Shown here piece by piece: positions 1 to 9,300 of a stretch of DNA of 50,961 nucleotides. This stretch comes from Deltaproteobacteria bacterium (GTDB lineage: Bacteria; Desulfobacterota; Binatia; UBA12015). The notes beneath the pieces were generated by a model. The model was not told the origin of the DNA. It ran no database searches and saw only the letters and a program-made list of their open reading frames with translations. The stretch covers positions 1-50,961 of the forward strand of contig JAJCZO010000387.1 of the NCBI GenBank assembly GCA_029262355.1. The letters are read 5' to 3'. Each line of letters begins with the position of its first letter. Position 1 is the first letter of the stretch. The position numbers and the translations under genes are program-made.

Positions 1-1
1 C

Positions 2-754
2 GCCGCAGACTACGTCGGCGGCGCACGTGGCGACGCAACGGACGTCGTCGACTGGGCGTCCGACGACACGGCCGTCGCAACCGTCGACAACAACGAGGAC
101 AAGGGCCGCGTACGGTTCCTGAGCGACGGCGAAGCCTTCATCTCCGCGACGGCGCCCAGCGGCCATGTCGCGATCGCGACCGTCGAGGTCAACGGGGGCG
201 TCACGTCGCTGCGCGTCGTCCCCAACTCGAAGACGATCCGTGGCAGCACCGGCCGGAAGCTCAAGGTCATCGCAGAGCTCAGCGACGGGGATCAGAGCAC
301 GGTGACGAACAGCGTCTCCTGGGTATCGAGCGACGAAGAGATCGCGCGCATGAGCGACCGCCCTGGCGAAGAACGCGTGGCGCTGGGCGGTGCGAAGCTC
401 GGCACTGCGACGCTGACGGCGTCGTTGCCGTCGGGCGAAACCGGCTCCACCGAGATCACCATCAACTCCCTTCTCACGGGGCTCTCGATGCGGCCCGACC
501 GACGCACGATCAAAGTCGCCAAGCACCGGCGCGTGACGGCGCGGGGGCACTTCGACGATGGCAAGACCAAGTCGGTGAGTCGCTACGTCGAGTTCATCAG
601 CGACGACCCGACCATCGCCACCGTGCAAAGCGGCGGGAGCAAGCCGGGCCGCGTGACCGGGCTCGCCCCCGGCACGACGACGATCCGTGCGATCGACCCA
701 GCGACCGGATTCGCAACGGACAACGTAACCGTCGTCGAGGTCGTCGCCCCGTAG
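2..754 (+). CDS. C-terminal part of a secreted protein with bacterial Ig-like (Big_2) repeats
   Basis: The frame is open from the window edge to a TAG, so the N-terminus lies outside. About 250 residues are visible. They form three to four repeats of roughly 75-85 residues with the Big_2 pattern: a W-x-S-D/S-D-x-x-x-A-T-V core (VDWASDDTAVATV, then VSWVSSDEEIARM, then VEFISDDPTIATV), a Gly-rich turn and an alternating G-x-A-x-I/L-x-A strand. Big_2 domains are extracellular or cell-surface beta-sandwich modules, often in adhesins. No cysteine, membrane anchor or sorting signal is seen at the C-terminus. A sulfatase-like gene starts 62 bases later on the same strand. The true size and role cannot be judged from this end. 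Confidence 0.8.
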   Translation, partial: AADYVGGARGDATDVVDWASDDTAVATVDNNEDKGRVRFLSDGEAFISATAPSGHVAIATVEVNGGVTSLRVVPNSKTIRGSTGRKLKVIAELSDGDQSTVTNSVSWVSSDEEIARMSDRPGEERVALGGAKLGTATLTASLPSGETGSTEITINSLLTGLSMRPDRRTIKVAKHRRVTARGHFDDGKTKSVSRYVEFISDDPTIATVQSGGSKPGRVTGLAPGTTTIRAIDPATGFATDNVTVVEVVAP

Positions 755-816
755 CGCACGGGACCGCGGCGCTCGACACGAGCACGGGGCGTGGCTACTC
801 TGCCGCGCGGCTCTCC

Positions 817-2877
817 ATGCAATTTTTCGTCACGCGTCGCCGCGGATCGCGAGGCTTCCTCACCGGCCTACTCGTTCTGATCGCACTCGGTTCGGCCTCC
901 TGCCGGCGTTCGAGCGATATCGCGCTACAGCCCGTCGTGCGCCTGACCGAGCAGCTCCAGGAGGGGCACCCGAGCAACGCCCGAGCGCGCTGCGAGGTCG
1001 CCGACGAATCGCGCCCGGCGCTCGGCTGCCCGACGCGGCGGAACGTGCTGAGCACCACATTGCCTTTTCCAGCCGGAAAGACGCTGCACGTTCAGGCGCG
1101 ACTCCCGGCCGAGCTTGCTCGGGGTCGGGTGGTACTCGAACCGAGCCTGATGAGCGACGATGCCGAAGGGTGGAAGAGCACTCCGCCGGTCGTCCTCGAG
1201 GGCGACCACCAAGGTGTCACGTTGAGCCTCCCGATACCGGGAGAGCTGAAGCTCGCAGACCAGGTTCGCGTGCGCATCGTCGGGCAGGCGATTCCCACCA
1301 CACTCCCGACCTATCGCACACGCGACATCGCAATCGCCCCGGGGTCCCAGCTGCGGGTCGGACTCGCGATTGATCCCGTTGCCGCCGATGTCGGAGCGGC
1401 GCCGGCGGTGTTTTCCGTCGATGCCCACGGCGCGTTCGGCACACGCGAGGTTCTGCGCGCCGAAGTGCAGCCCTCCGAGACGCGAGACCGGTGGCTCGAC
1501 CGGCGCGTCGACCTTTCGTCGCTCGCGGGAGAGACCGTCCAGTTCGAGCTCCGCACCGAGATGGTCTCCCCAGCCGACGGCCAGTCCGTCGGCAACTGGA
1601 GCGTTCCGATCTGGGGAAATCCCCAACTCCTGGTGGCGCGACCGCGCCGTGAGCAGCGTAACGTGATTCTGGTCTCTCTCGACACGATGCGGGGAGACTT
1701 CGTCGGCGCGGAGTACGAGGGCAAGCGTCTGACACCTCGGCTCGACGCCAAGGCCCGCGAGGGCGCGTCCTTTGCCCAAGCGCTCGCACCCTACCCGTCG
1801 ACCAGCGCGTCGCACATGAGCCTCTTTACGAGTGCGTACCCCGCGGAACACAAAGTCCTGCACGCGAAGAACGTTCTCTCCGCGGAGATGCCCACCCTCG
1901 GCGAGATCTTCGCCGCCAACGACTACGAGACCGCCGCGTTCACCGAAAACGGCATGCTCGCCGCCGCCGCAGGCTTCGAGCGTGGCTTCGACGAATACTA
2001 CGAGAACCGCGGGCTGAGCATGTGGGACGCACGCGGCGACATCGAGCAGACCCTCGATCGCGGACTCCGGTGGATGGGCCACCATCGTCGCGAAAAGTTC
2101 TTCCTCTTCCTCCACAGCTACCAGGTCCACAACCCGTACGAGCCCCCACCCGAGCACGACGTCTTCGTGACGAAGCCGAAGGCCGGCGAGAAGCCTCATT
2201 GGGCAAGGATGCGAAACCGCTACGCGGGCGAAGTCGTGTACACCGACCGGATTCTGCGGCGCCTCTTCGACACCCTCGATCGTCTCGGTTTGTCCGAGAA
2301 CACGATCGTCGTCGTGACGGCCGACCACGGAGATGAGTTCGGCGAGCACGGCAGGATGGGGCACTCTCGCACCGTCTATGACGAAGTCCTGCACGTGCCT
2401 CTCGTCTTCTGGGCACCTGGGCTCATCCCGGCCGGCACAAGGATCGAGGAACAGGTCTCGCTCGTCGATCTCGGTCCGACGCTACTCGAGCTCGTGAACA
2501 TCCCGCCCGTGTCGGCGCTCAGGGGCGAGAGCCTCGCGCCTACCCTCCTGCGAGGCGAAGGCTTGAGGAATCCGGTGCGGTTCGCGGAAGGCCCCAGTCT
2601 GAAGCACCCAGACGGCCGAATCTTCTCGGCACGAACCGCCGAGTACAAGTGGATTGGCCGAGAGAACAGCTCCGAACCGCTCGAGATCTACGACCTGCGC
2701 AACGATCCCCACGAGAAGAACAACCTCGTCGACGATGCAGAGCTCCGCGCGCAAGGCCGTTCGCTCCTGCAAGCATACAGCGACATGGACGCGGCCGCGG
2801 AACGGGGCGAACAGCCCGAGCGCGAGGTCGATACACGCACGCAGGACAAGCTCCGGGCTCTCGGGTACGTGGAGTAG
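817..2877 (+). CDS. Exported sulfatase-fold (alkaline phosphatase superfamily) hydrolase with Thr at the nucleophile position
   Basis: 686 residues. The N-terminus has an Arg-rich start, a hydrophobic stretch (about 14-26) and Cys29, so export is likely; the ASC context is only an approximate lipobox. Residues 40-275 are an unrecognised beta-rich region. The sulfatase domain begins at about 281 (NVILVSLDTMRGD, metal ligand D289) and includes a second metal motif DHGDE at 503-507 and a typical C-terminal IYDLRNDPHEKNNL segment. The CxPSR motif reads TSASH (329-333), so a Thr stands where Cys or Ser would become formylglycine. Such members may act as phosphodiesterases or phosphotransferases instead of sulfatases; the substrate is unknown. 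It converges with the radical SAM gene, leaving 10 bases between stops. No clear Shine-Dalgarno is seen. Confidence 0.85.
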   Translation: MQFFVTRRRGSRGFLTGLLVLIALGSASCRRSSDIALQPVVRLTEQLQEGHPSNARARCEVADESRPALGCPTRRNVLSTTLPFPAGKTLHVQARLPAELARGRVVLEPSLMSDDAEGWKSTPPVVLEGDHQGVTLSLPIPGELKLADQVRVRIVGQAIPTTLPTYRTRDIAIAPGSQLRVGLAIDPVAADVGAAPAVFSVDAHGAFGTREVLRAEVQPSETRDRWLDRRVDLSSLAGETVQFELRTEMVSPADGQSVGNWSVPIWGNPQLLVARPRREQRNVILVSLDTMRGDFVGAEYEGKRLTPRLDAKAREGASFAQALAPYPSTSASHMSLFTSAYPAEHKVLHAKNVLSAEMPTLGEIFAANDYETAAFTENGMLAAAAGFERGFDEYYENRGLSMWDARGDIEQTLDRGLRWMGHHRREKFFLFLHSYQVHNPYEPPPEHDVFVTKPKAGEKPHWARMRNRYAGEVVYTDRILRRLFDTLDRLGLSENTIVVVTADHGDEFGEHGRMGHSRTVYDEVLHVPLVFWAPGLIPAGTRIEEQVSLVDLGPTLLELVNIPPVSALRGESLAPTLLRGEGLRNPVRFAEGPSLKHPDGRIFSARTAEYKWIGRENSSEPLEIYDLRNDPHEKNNLVDDAELRAQGRSLLQAYSDMDAAAERGEQPEREVDTRTQDKLRALGYVE

Positions 2878-2887
2878 CGGAGACCGG

Positions 2888-4273
2888 CTACTCGGCCCGC
2901 GTAGCGGTTCGCTTGCGCGACGAGTTCCATACGATCTCGCTCGGCATCGACCGCAGGTAACCGACGTTCCGACCGAGCTCCTCCTGAGTCTGGAACTCGC
3001 TCGCGACCGAGAAGTGGTAGCCAACGGCGTCCTCACTCAGGCGATACTCCTCAGGAGTTTCCACCACCGCGCCGTGCGCAATGAGCTTCTCGAGGGCGGC
3101 GTCTTGCTGAGGCGAGAGTGCGTCGCGCAACAACGACTTCGGCACCGACCAGAGCTGCCCCATACCCAGCACGAAGTCCCTCTCCTGCCAGGTCCGGTCG
3201 CTGACGTGATGCGCGCAGGACCAGAACGGTCCACCGTCTTTCGCTCGCGCGACATAGTCGGCGATGTCGCGCTCGTTCATGTATGCCCAGCTGGCAGCAA
3301 TGCCCATGGCGCCCGGGCCCAGCGCGAGCATGTCGTGTGACGAACGATAATAATAGCGGCCGTAGTGCGAAACGGCACTCGGGACGTCCGGGCGATTGAA
3401 CTGCTGGAACGTATTGAACACGTATCCCGCATCCTTGAGCGCCCGGTACGCCTGAAGGTACTGCGCGAGCGCTTCGGCCTGCGTCGGCAGCTCCAACTTG
3501 CCCTCCCGAACGAGGTGATAGAGCGGCGCGGGGGGCACGAGGTCGGTCCGGTGGATGTCGATGCACGCCACACCGAGATCGATCGATCTCTTCACGTCGA
3601 CATCCCAGTCTTGGGCGGTCTGGGTGGGCAGCGCGTACATGATGTCCCAGATGAGCGGATAGCCGAGACGCTCCAGATGACTGAGCCGATCCGCCAGGGT
3701 TTCTTCGGACGGAACCAAGGCCAGGAACTTCCGAAGCCGCGGCACCGAGGTCTGCCAGCCGAAGCTCACGCGGTTCACACCGAGCTCGTGACAGAGCTCG
3801 AGATTCGACGGACTCATCGTCTCGAGGTTCATCTCGATGGTGAAGTCCTGCACACGGCTCAGGTCGAAGTGGTCGCGCAGCCCCTGCAGCACCCGCCGAA
3901 GCTGTGCGTCGGGAAGGCGGGTCGGGGTGCCCCCGCCGATGAAGATGTGCTCGATCGAGAGGCCTCGCGCGTAGGCGCTTTTCGCGTAGAACTCCATCTC
4001 GCGAAGCAACGCGTCGGCGTACGCACGCATCACCGGATCGTCTTCCTTGACCACGTTGATGTTGTAGAAACAGAACGAGCAGTGCGTCCGGCAGAAGGGG
4101 ACGTGAAGGTACAGGATGGCCTTCCGCCGCTCGGCCGAGCGGTCTGCCAAGTCGCGGCGGAACGCCACTTCCGAATCGTCGGTCAACTGGTCCGTATCCG
4201 TGTTGACCGTCGGATAATAGAAGAACGGCATATGGCGCACCCGGTCGACCGGGTACAGATCTTCAACCGACAT
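2888..4273 (-). CDS. HemN/HemW-like radical SAM protein
   Basis: 461 residues from the chosen ATG, which has GGAGG five bases upstream; an 18-residue upstream extension is less likely. The [4Fe-4S] motif CRTHCSFC (C61, C65, C68) is followed by GGGTPT (SAM binding), an MNLET strand and a Gly-V-N-R-V-S-F-G-W-Q segment. These are the landmarks of the coproporphyrinogen III oxidase-like family (HemN, HemW, HutW/ChuW). The C-terminal HemN-type domain is present (about 330-450). The motif lacks the CxxC-x-C ending of true HemN, and no SPASM cysteines are present, so it is not an anaerobic sulfatase-maturating enzyme. The role could be heme-related or an undefined radical methylation. It lies just downstream of the acyltransferase-like gene on the same strand and may be cotranscribed with it. 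Confidence 0.8.
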   Translation of the reverse strand: MSVEDLYPVDRVRHMPFFYYPTVNTDTDQLTDDSEVAFRRDLADRSAERRKAILYLHVPFCRTHCSFCFYNINVVKEDDPVMRAYADALLREMEFYAKSAYARGLSIEHIFIGGGTPTRLPDAQLRRVLQGLRDHFDLSRVQDFTIEMNLETMSPSNLELCHELGVNRVSFGWQTSVPRLRKFLALVPSEETLADRLSHLERLGYPLIWDIMYALPTQTAQDWDVDVKRSIDLGVACIDIHRTDLVPPAPLYHLVREGKLELPTQAEALAQYLQAYRALKDAGYVFNTFQQFNRPDVPSAVSHYGRYYYRSSHDMLALGPGAMGIAASWAYMNERDIADYVARAKDGGPFWSCAHHVSDRTWQERDFVLGMGQLWSVPKSLLRDALSPQQDAALEKLIAHGAVVETPEEYRLSEDAVGYHFSVASEFQTQEELGRNVGYLRSMPSEIVWNSSRKRTATRAE

Positions 4274-4348
4274 GCCGCCTCCGTAGTCTGGCGCTAGAGC
4301 ACACGAGAGCCTTACGGTACCTCGCACACGGGCAGACCGCCACGCGCC

Positions 4349-5251
4349 TCAGACCCTCTGTACGAAGGGCCAGAGCCACCACTGGTGGGGAAACCGGTGG
4401 ATGAACCGCGCCAGCTCGGCGAAGACGGCGGAAAACGAGTCGGAGCCCGTCGCCGCCACGGAGCGGCCGAAGTGCACCGCCATCTTCTGGGCGCCGCCCA
4501 CCGCGACGACGGGAACGATCGTGCTTCGAGTCATCTGCGCGAGTGAGACCACTCCGGTCGAGAACCGAAGGCGCTCTCCCGCGACCTCGACCTCGCTCGT
4601 GCGGTCGGACACGTCGCCCGGAACGTCGAGAGCGGCAAATACCGCACCCCCATCGAGAAGATGCTCACGCGCACGGGCCGTTGCGACGGCGTCCACCCCG
4701 AAGACCGCACCGTCGAGCAGATCCCTCACCCACCCGACCTTGCGCTGCCCCCAGCCCCGCTTGGGGTCCGCCATCGGATTCGTGTCGTCTAGACCGCGAA
4801 TGATCGGACGCACATCCCCACCACCATTGCGCTGGAGATAGACGCAACTCAGAACCGGGTGGCCAAAGTGCAATGTCGCGTAGACGACCGGGCCTGCCGG
4901 ACGCGGAATCTCGCTCCCGCCGGGCAGCCACCGATCGAATGCCTCGGGGTGGCGTCGGAAGAACGCGCTGTCGGCCTCTTCCTGCGCCTCGGAAGCGAGA
5001 GCTCCGCGGTACGCCTCACGCGCGTCGGCCCCCGAGAGACCCGTCCACCGGCGAATCCGCTCCACGGCCACGCCAGCCCGCTCCCCGTCGGCGGCCAGGT
5101 CCATGCTCGCACAAGCCTCGGCGTAGAGCCGTCCCACGCGACGGCTGCTTCCCGCAACGGGGAGCAGGGCGTCGTATCGCACGCGTGTACGCCAGCCTTC
5201 GAGCAGAGACATCTGCGGGCCTGTACTCGCATGCATGGCACCTGAAGTCAT
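4349..5251 (-). CDS. Lysophospholipid acyltransferase-like protein (LpxL/HtrB-type fold)
   Basis: About 300 residues. LpxL-family landmarks: a central ATLHFGHPVL segment (His near 128) where the family has its HxxxxD/E motif, a middle region with G-W-G-Q-R-K, a strand GAVFAALDVPGD, and a C-terminal IHRFPHQWWLWPF segment resembling the family's R-x-P-x-Q-W-x-W ending. The acidic partner of the catalytic His is not obvious, so the motif is atypical. Such proteins transfer acyl chains to lipid A or other membrane lipids on the inner face of the inner membrane. A GTG 12 bases upstream and internal ATGs are alternative starts. It is divergent from the MaoC gene and upstream of the radical SAM gene. 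Confidence 0.6.
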   Translation of the reverse strand: MTSGAMHASTGPQMSLLEGWRTRVRYDALLPVAGSSRRVGRLYAEACASMDLAADGERAGVAVERIRRWTGLSGADAREAYRGALASEAQEEADSAFFRRHPEAFDRWLPGGSEIPRPAGPVVYATLHFGHPVLSCVYLQRNGGGDVRPIIRGLDDTNPMADPKRGWGQRKVGWVRDLLDGAVFGVDAVATARAREHLLDGGAVFAALDVPGDVSDRTSEVEVAGERLRFSTGVVSLAQMTRSTIVPVVAVGGAQKMAVHFGRSVAATGSDSFSAVFAELARFIHRFPHQWWLWPFVQRV

Positions 5252-5395
5252 GGCTTGAATCACCGTCCCTGGTTTGACCCGCCGAGCCCGTCCCGGGTAC
5301 GTTTCGGAAGGCCAACGAGGCGATCAGATCCTCGAATGGACGTCCCCCGTCCCCGTTCCTGTCGCCCCGCAGACAGGAGTGAACCGCGAGAGCCC

Positions 5396-5815
5396 ATGAA
5401 TACGTATGAGGAGAAGCCCTTCGAGACCTTCCGGGTCGGTGACCGGGCCACCTTCACGAAGACGTTTACCGAGCGAGACGTGCAGCGCTTCTCCGAGCTC
5501 TGCGGCGACGCGCACCCGGCGCACCGCGACGGGCCGTACGCACAGCAGGGCCGCTATGGACAGCCCGTCGTCCACGGCATGCTGACGGCGAGCCTTCTGT
5601 CGACCGCCAACGGCCTTCTTTTGGGCACACCGGGCGCGGTCTCGATCGAGCAGAACATCAAGTTCCTCCGCCCGGTCTTCATCGGTGATACCATCACCGC
5701 CACGTCGGAGGTCGCGAAGCTCTTCCCAGAGCAGCGATGGCTTCGGTGCCGAACGACGTGCACCAATCAGAACGGCGAGGACGTACTCGTCGGCGACGCC
5801 CTCGAAGGGAAGTAG
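5396..5815 (+). CDS. MaoC-like (R)-specific enoyl-CoA hydratase
   Basis: 139 residues, a normal length for a single hot-dog MaoC domain. The hydratase-2 motif is clear: SELCGDAHPAHRD carries the catalytic Asp/His pair and is followed by Y-G-Q-P-V-V-H-G-M-L. The protein is expected to hydrate trans-2-enoyl-CoA to (R)-3-hydroxyacyl-CoA in the cytosol, feeding fatty-acid or polyhydroxyalkanoate metabolism. AGGAG lies 16 bases upstream of the ATG, which is rather far; the start is supported mainly by alignment (MNTYEEKPFETFRVGD). An in-frame upstream extension exists but is low-complexity and Arg/Pro-rich. Its stop is followed directly by a palindromic repeat shared with the convergent VOC gene. 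Confidence 0.85.
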   Translation: MNTYEEKPFETFRVGDRATFTKTFTERDVQRFSELCGDAHPAHRDGPYAQQGRYGQPVVHGMLTASLLSTANGLLLGTPGAVSIEQNIKFLRPVFIGDTITATSEVAKLFPEQRWLRCRTTCTNQNGEDVLVGDALEGK

Positions 5816-5833
5816 CCTCTCGCGCGCTCGTGG

Positions 5834-5905
5834 ACCGCCGTCGACCTGACGTGAGCGCCCTGCCGCCCCTCGGCGTCAACTCGTTCAGGCGATGTCGACG
5901 GCGGT
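5834..5905. repeat. 72-nt palindromic intergenic repeat, copy 1
   Basis: The outer arms ACCGCCGTCGAC (5834-5845) and GTCGACGGCGGT (5894-5905) are perfect 12-base inverse complements, so the transcript could fold as a long hairpin from either strand. The copy at 44743-44814 has the same length and matches at about 60 of 72 positions without gaps; the inner block CGCCCCTCG/CGTCAACTCG is the most conserved. It fills the space between two converging genes, ending three bases before the minus-strand TAG. A bidirectional terminator is the simplest role; a REP-like mobile repeat is the alternative. Confidence 0.8.
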
Positions 5906-5908
5906 GCG

Positions 5909-6352
5909 CTAGTCGTTCCGGTCCGCCGGACCGGGCCGGAGCCGCTCGACCACCTCGATCATTACGCCCTGGCTCGGGCCCTCGGGAGAAGCGAACTGCA
6001 CGCGCATCCCCTCCCCCTCGCGCGGCGCCTCATCGAGAGGCTCCATGCCGGCCGCCCGGAGTCGCTCGATTGCCGCCGGAACGTCGTCGGTCCGCAGGCC
6101 GACGTGATAGAGTCCCGGTCCCTGGTAGGGCATGTGGCGCAGCTGGGTCTTCTCGACCGGCGCCTCGATCAGCTCGAGTTCTACGCCGTTCACGCACACG
6201 TGAGCCAAACGGATGCCGTGCTCGGGCCGATCCTCGGGGCCCGTGCACTCGAGTCCGACCACGTCGCGCCAGAAACGTACCGCCGCGTCGATGTCTGCGA
6301 CGTAAATTCCAAGATGGTCCACCTGCGAGATCTGGCCCTTCATGAGGACCAT
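5909..6352 (-). CDS. VOC-family protein, methylmalonyl-CoA epimerase-like
   Basis: 147 residues with two beta-alpha-beta-beta-beta modules. The first starts VDHLGIYVADIDAAVRFW and the second LYHVGLRTDDVPAAIERL; the end reads VMIEVVER. The His of each module start and the final Glu form the metal-binding triad expected of methylmalonyl-CoA epimerase and related glyoxalase-fold enzymes. The QGV-x-V-A-F pattern typical of the epimerase is only loosely present (HGIRLAHV), so the substrate is uncertain. The chosen ATG overlaps the TamB stop as TGATG, matching the coupling used elsewhere in this operon; an internal ATG three codons later is also possible. It is the last gene of the tamA-tamB transcript. 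Confidence 0.75.
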   Translation of the reverse strand: MVLMKGQISQVDHLGIYVADIDAAVRFWRDVVGLECTGPEDRPEHGIRLAHVCVNGVELELIEAPVEKTQLRHMPYQGPGLYHVGLRTDDVPAAIERLRAAGMEPLDEAPREGEGMRVQFASPEGPSQGVMIEVVERLRPGPADRND

Positions 6353-9300
6353 CAATACCGCCGGTGCCAGATCACGTCCACGCTGCTCTCACCCTCCGTC
6401 GACGACGCACCCTGCACGGTGACCGAAGGCGTCAGGTAGTACTGAATCGTCACGGACGAACCCACCAGTCCTTGGAGTTGCCGGCTCGTACCGCCGCTCG
6501 GGCCGCCGAAGTCGCGTGCGACGGACACGAAGAGATCGTCGCCGAAGTAGCGCCCGACCCCGATCGTGCCCGCCGTGTCTCCGGTCGGCATGGAAAACGT
6601 GAGACTCGTCAGACCGAACGTGTCGAGCACCGACCGCTGGAGTTCCGGCGCGACGTACGACGCGAGAAGCGCGAAGGCCTGGCTCTGCAAGACCTGGCCC
6701 TGCGAATCGTTCAGCTGCGAAGCCGGCTTGCCAAAGAGCACGACCGCGAGGATGTCGCTCTGATCGAGCGGCGGATCGCTCGAGAGATCGAGGTTCGGAT
6801 GCTTGGCCGTGCCTGAGATGCGAATGCGCACGAGGTACTCGCCAGTGCGGTACTGCGCCTCCACGTCGAGATAGGGATCGAGCGGAGTTTCTCCGCTGAA
6901 CGTCACGTACGCAGAGCGAACCTCGAAGCGGCGCCCCTGGAAGATGTACCATCCCTGCCGACCGCCGATCCCCCCGGTGATCCGAACCTCGTCGGCCGGC
7001 TCCTTGGTCAGGTACACCTCGCCACTCAAGCGGATGTTCGCATCGTACCTCCGAACGACCACCGGATCGCCGAGACGAACGCGGACCATCATCTTCAGAT
7101 CGTCGTATAGGAGCGACGTCCGGGCGTTCGCACGCGGATCGGCCTTCCCGACGCGCAGAGGCCCACTCGTGACCTCGCCGCCCAGGGCCACCGGAACCCC
7201 AGAGACCCATGCAGGCTCGGTGCCGTACCGCCGCACCACGACCACGCTCGGATCGGGTTCAGGCGCACCCCCTCCTGGCGCTACGGTCGGCCGGATCGTC
7301 GCGCGGTCGATCGTCACATCTCCGTCGAGACGCGGCGCCGCCACCGCACCGGTGAGTGCGACTCTCCCGCTCGCCGTCACGTCGGCCTCGGAACGGCTCA
7401 CGACGATCGCCTCGTCCAAGGCCAGCCAGACGTCAAACGCTGTGGGCAGACCGTTGGAGAGCGTGATCTCCCCTCCCGCCGTAATCTTGTCGTCATCGAG
7501 CGTAAACTCCTGGAGCGCTACGCGTCGCGGGTCGATCGACATCCGAACGCGACCACGCCGGTGCGTCGCCCCGGTGGCCGCGGCGCCGAACGCGAGATCG
7601 ACGATCTCCAGCCGTCCGGTCAGCTTCGGATCGGCCAGAGGGCCGCGAAGTTCCACCTGCGCGGTAGCGCGGCCGTCGAGGCGCCGGACCGCTCGCCCGG
7701 CGAAGGCGCGAAGAACGTCGACCTGGAGATCGCTCGTACGAAGATCGACGCGAGCCGGGCGCTGTGTCGAGACGGCCGGCGCACGTCCGCCGGCTTCGAG
7801 GGGAAGCGTTCCTTCGAGGCGGAGCGTGCCGGCCTCCCCGCCCTCGATCGTCGCGTCGATCGCAAGCGCCGCGCCCTCGGTTCGCGCCTGTGCCCGTACC
7901 GTGCCATAGCGCTGCTCGGAAACCACCACGTCGTCGATCCCGAGGTCGAACGTCACCTCCGGACGCGACGCCGATCCTTTCACCTGGAGCTGCGCGCCCA
8001 GACGACCGGCGCACTCGTCTCCCACCACTAGGAGGTCGCAAAGGAGGCCAAGATCGATGTCAGCGATCTCGACGCCGAGATCGTTCCGAGGCCCGGCTTC
8101 GCCAGCGACACGCCCGTGCGCTTCGATGCGACCGTCGCCCACGTCGATGCGCACCCCGTCGACCTGGATCTCGTCCGCGCGGATGTCGACCATGGCCGGC
8201 GGAGACAAGGTCCACGCGGGGCCCACGACCGGACGCACCTGAAGACCCGGCACGTCGATGTGTGTCTGGTCCCCGCGGCGCTCAACGACGGCCTGGAGAC
8301 TCGCGCCACTCGGGCTCGACGCCCCAATCCGCGCATCGACCTCAATGCGGTCGAGCGGCGACGTCGCATCATTCTTCGGCGGCGTCCGCGCCCACGATAC
8401 GCGCACGGTCGTAGGACGCTCGTCGCGGCCGAGGATCCGTGACACCGGCGCCTCCGGTGCGAAGACCCCGGTGAGCTCCATCTCGGCCTCGCCGCCCGAG
8501 CCGCCCAGGTGAGCACCGTCGATTCGGCTCGAGAACGTGCCTTCGAGACCCGGGAACTCGACCCGGCTGCTGCTGTTCACCAGCACACTCACGCCGAGGT
8601 CCGTCGTGTGCCCCCAGAACTTCGCGTCGGTCTCGACCACGCCGTACGCGTCCGTGAAGAGAGCGAGGCTGACCGGCCCACGCAATTGCCCCCCCACCGC
8701 CGTGGGCGTGGCCCCTTCCGAGAGCTGGGCCCAGGCGTGGCCGGCGAGGTCCGTGCGATCCGCGCCGATCCACAATCGCTCGAGACTCACGAGATCCGGC
8801 TGGATCTTCACCGAGAGCTCGGCCCCGTCGACCGGGAGGCCGCGCAGATGTCCCGGCTTCAACTTCAATTCGACCGCCGCCGTCGGCACGTCCGCAAGGG
8901 GATCGGCGACCTCCGCGGTGATCGTCCCGCGCAGCTCACTCCCCGAGAGGTATGTGCGCAGCTCTTCCGACAGCGCGGCTGGGTCACGTAACTCGAGATC
9001 CCCGGACACCTGAAGGCGGTGCGGCGCGTCGATCTGGACCGAGCCGTCCAACGTCGCACGGAGTCCGGAATCCGTGGTCGCCGCATCGACCTGCAGCTCG
9101 ACGGCGCCGTCGGCCGTTTTCGCCTGTACGGTCAACGATTCGACGTCGACGTCGAAGAGCCGACTCGAGGTAACCGTGAGCTGGCCCTGCACGGCTCGCA
9201 CGTCCTCCCCGCGAAGCCGCACCGACCCCTGTGCGTTCGCGGTCACATTCCCTGCCGGAGCATCGCGGAACAACCCCGCTACATCGATCGACGTGGCATC

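Noticed and set aside
925..2394. Long open minus-strand frame opposite the first sulfatase
   Set aside because: Composition is that of a mirrored GC-rich gene and no motif is recognisable.
2888..4273. Anaerobic sulfatase-maturating enzyme serving the adjacent sulfatase
   Set aside because: No SPASM cysteine motifs; the C-terminus is HemN-like, and the neighbouring sulfatase-fold protein lacks the Cys or Ser to be modified.
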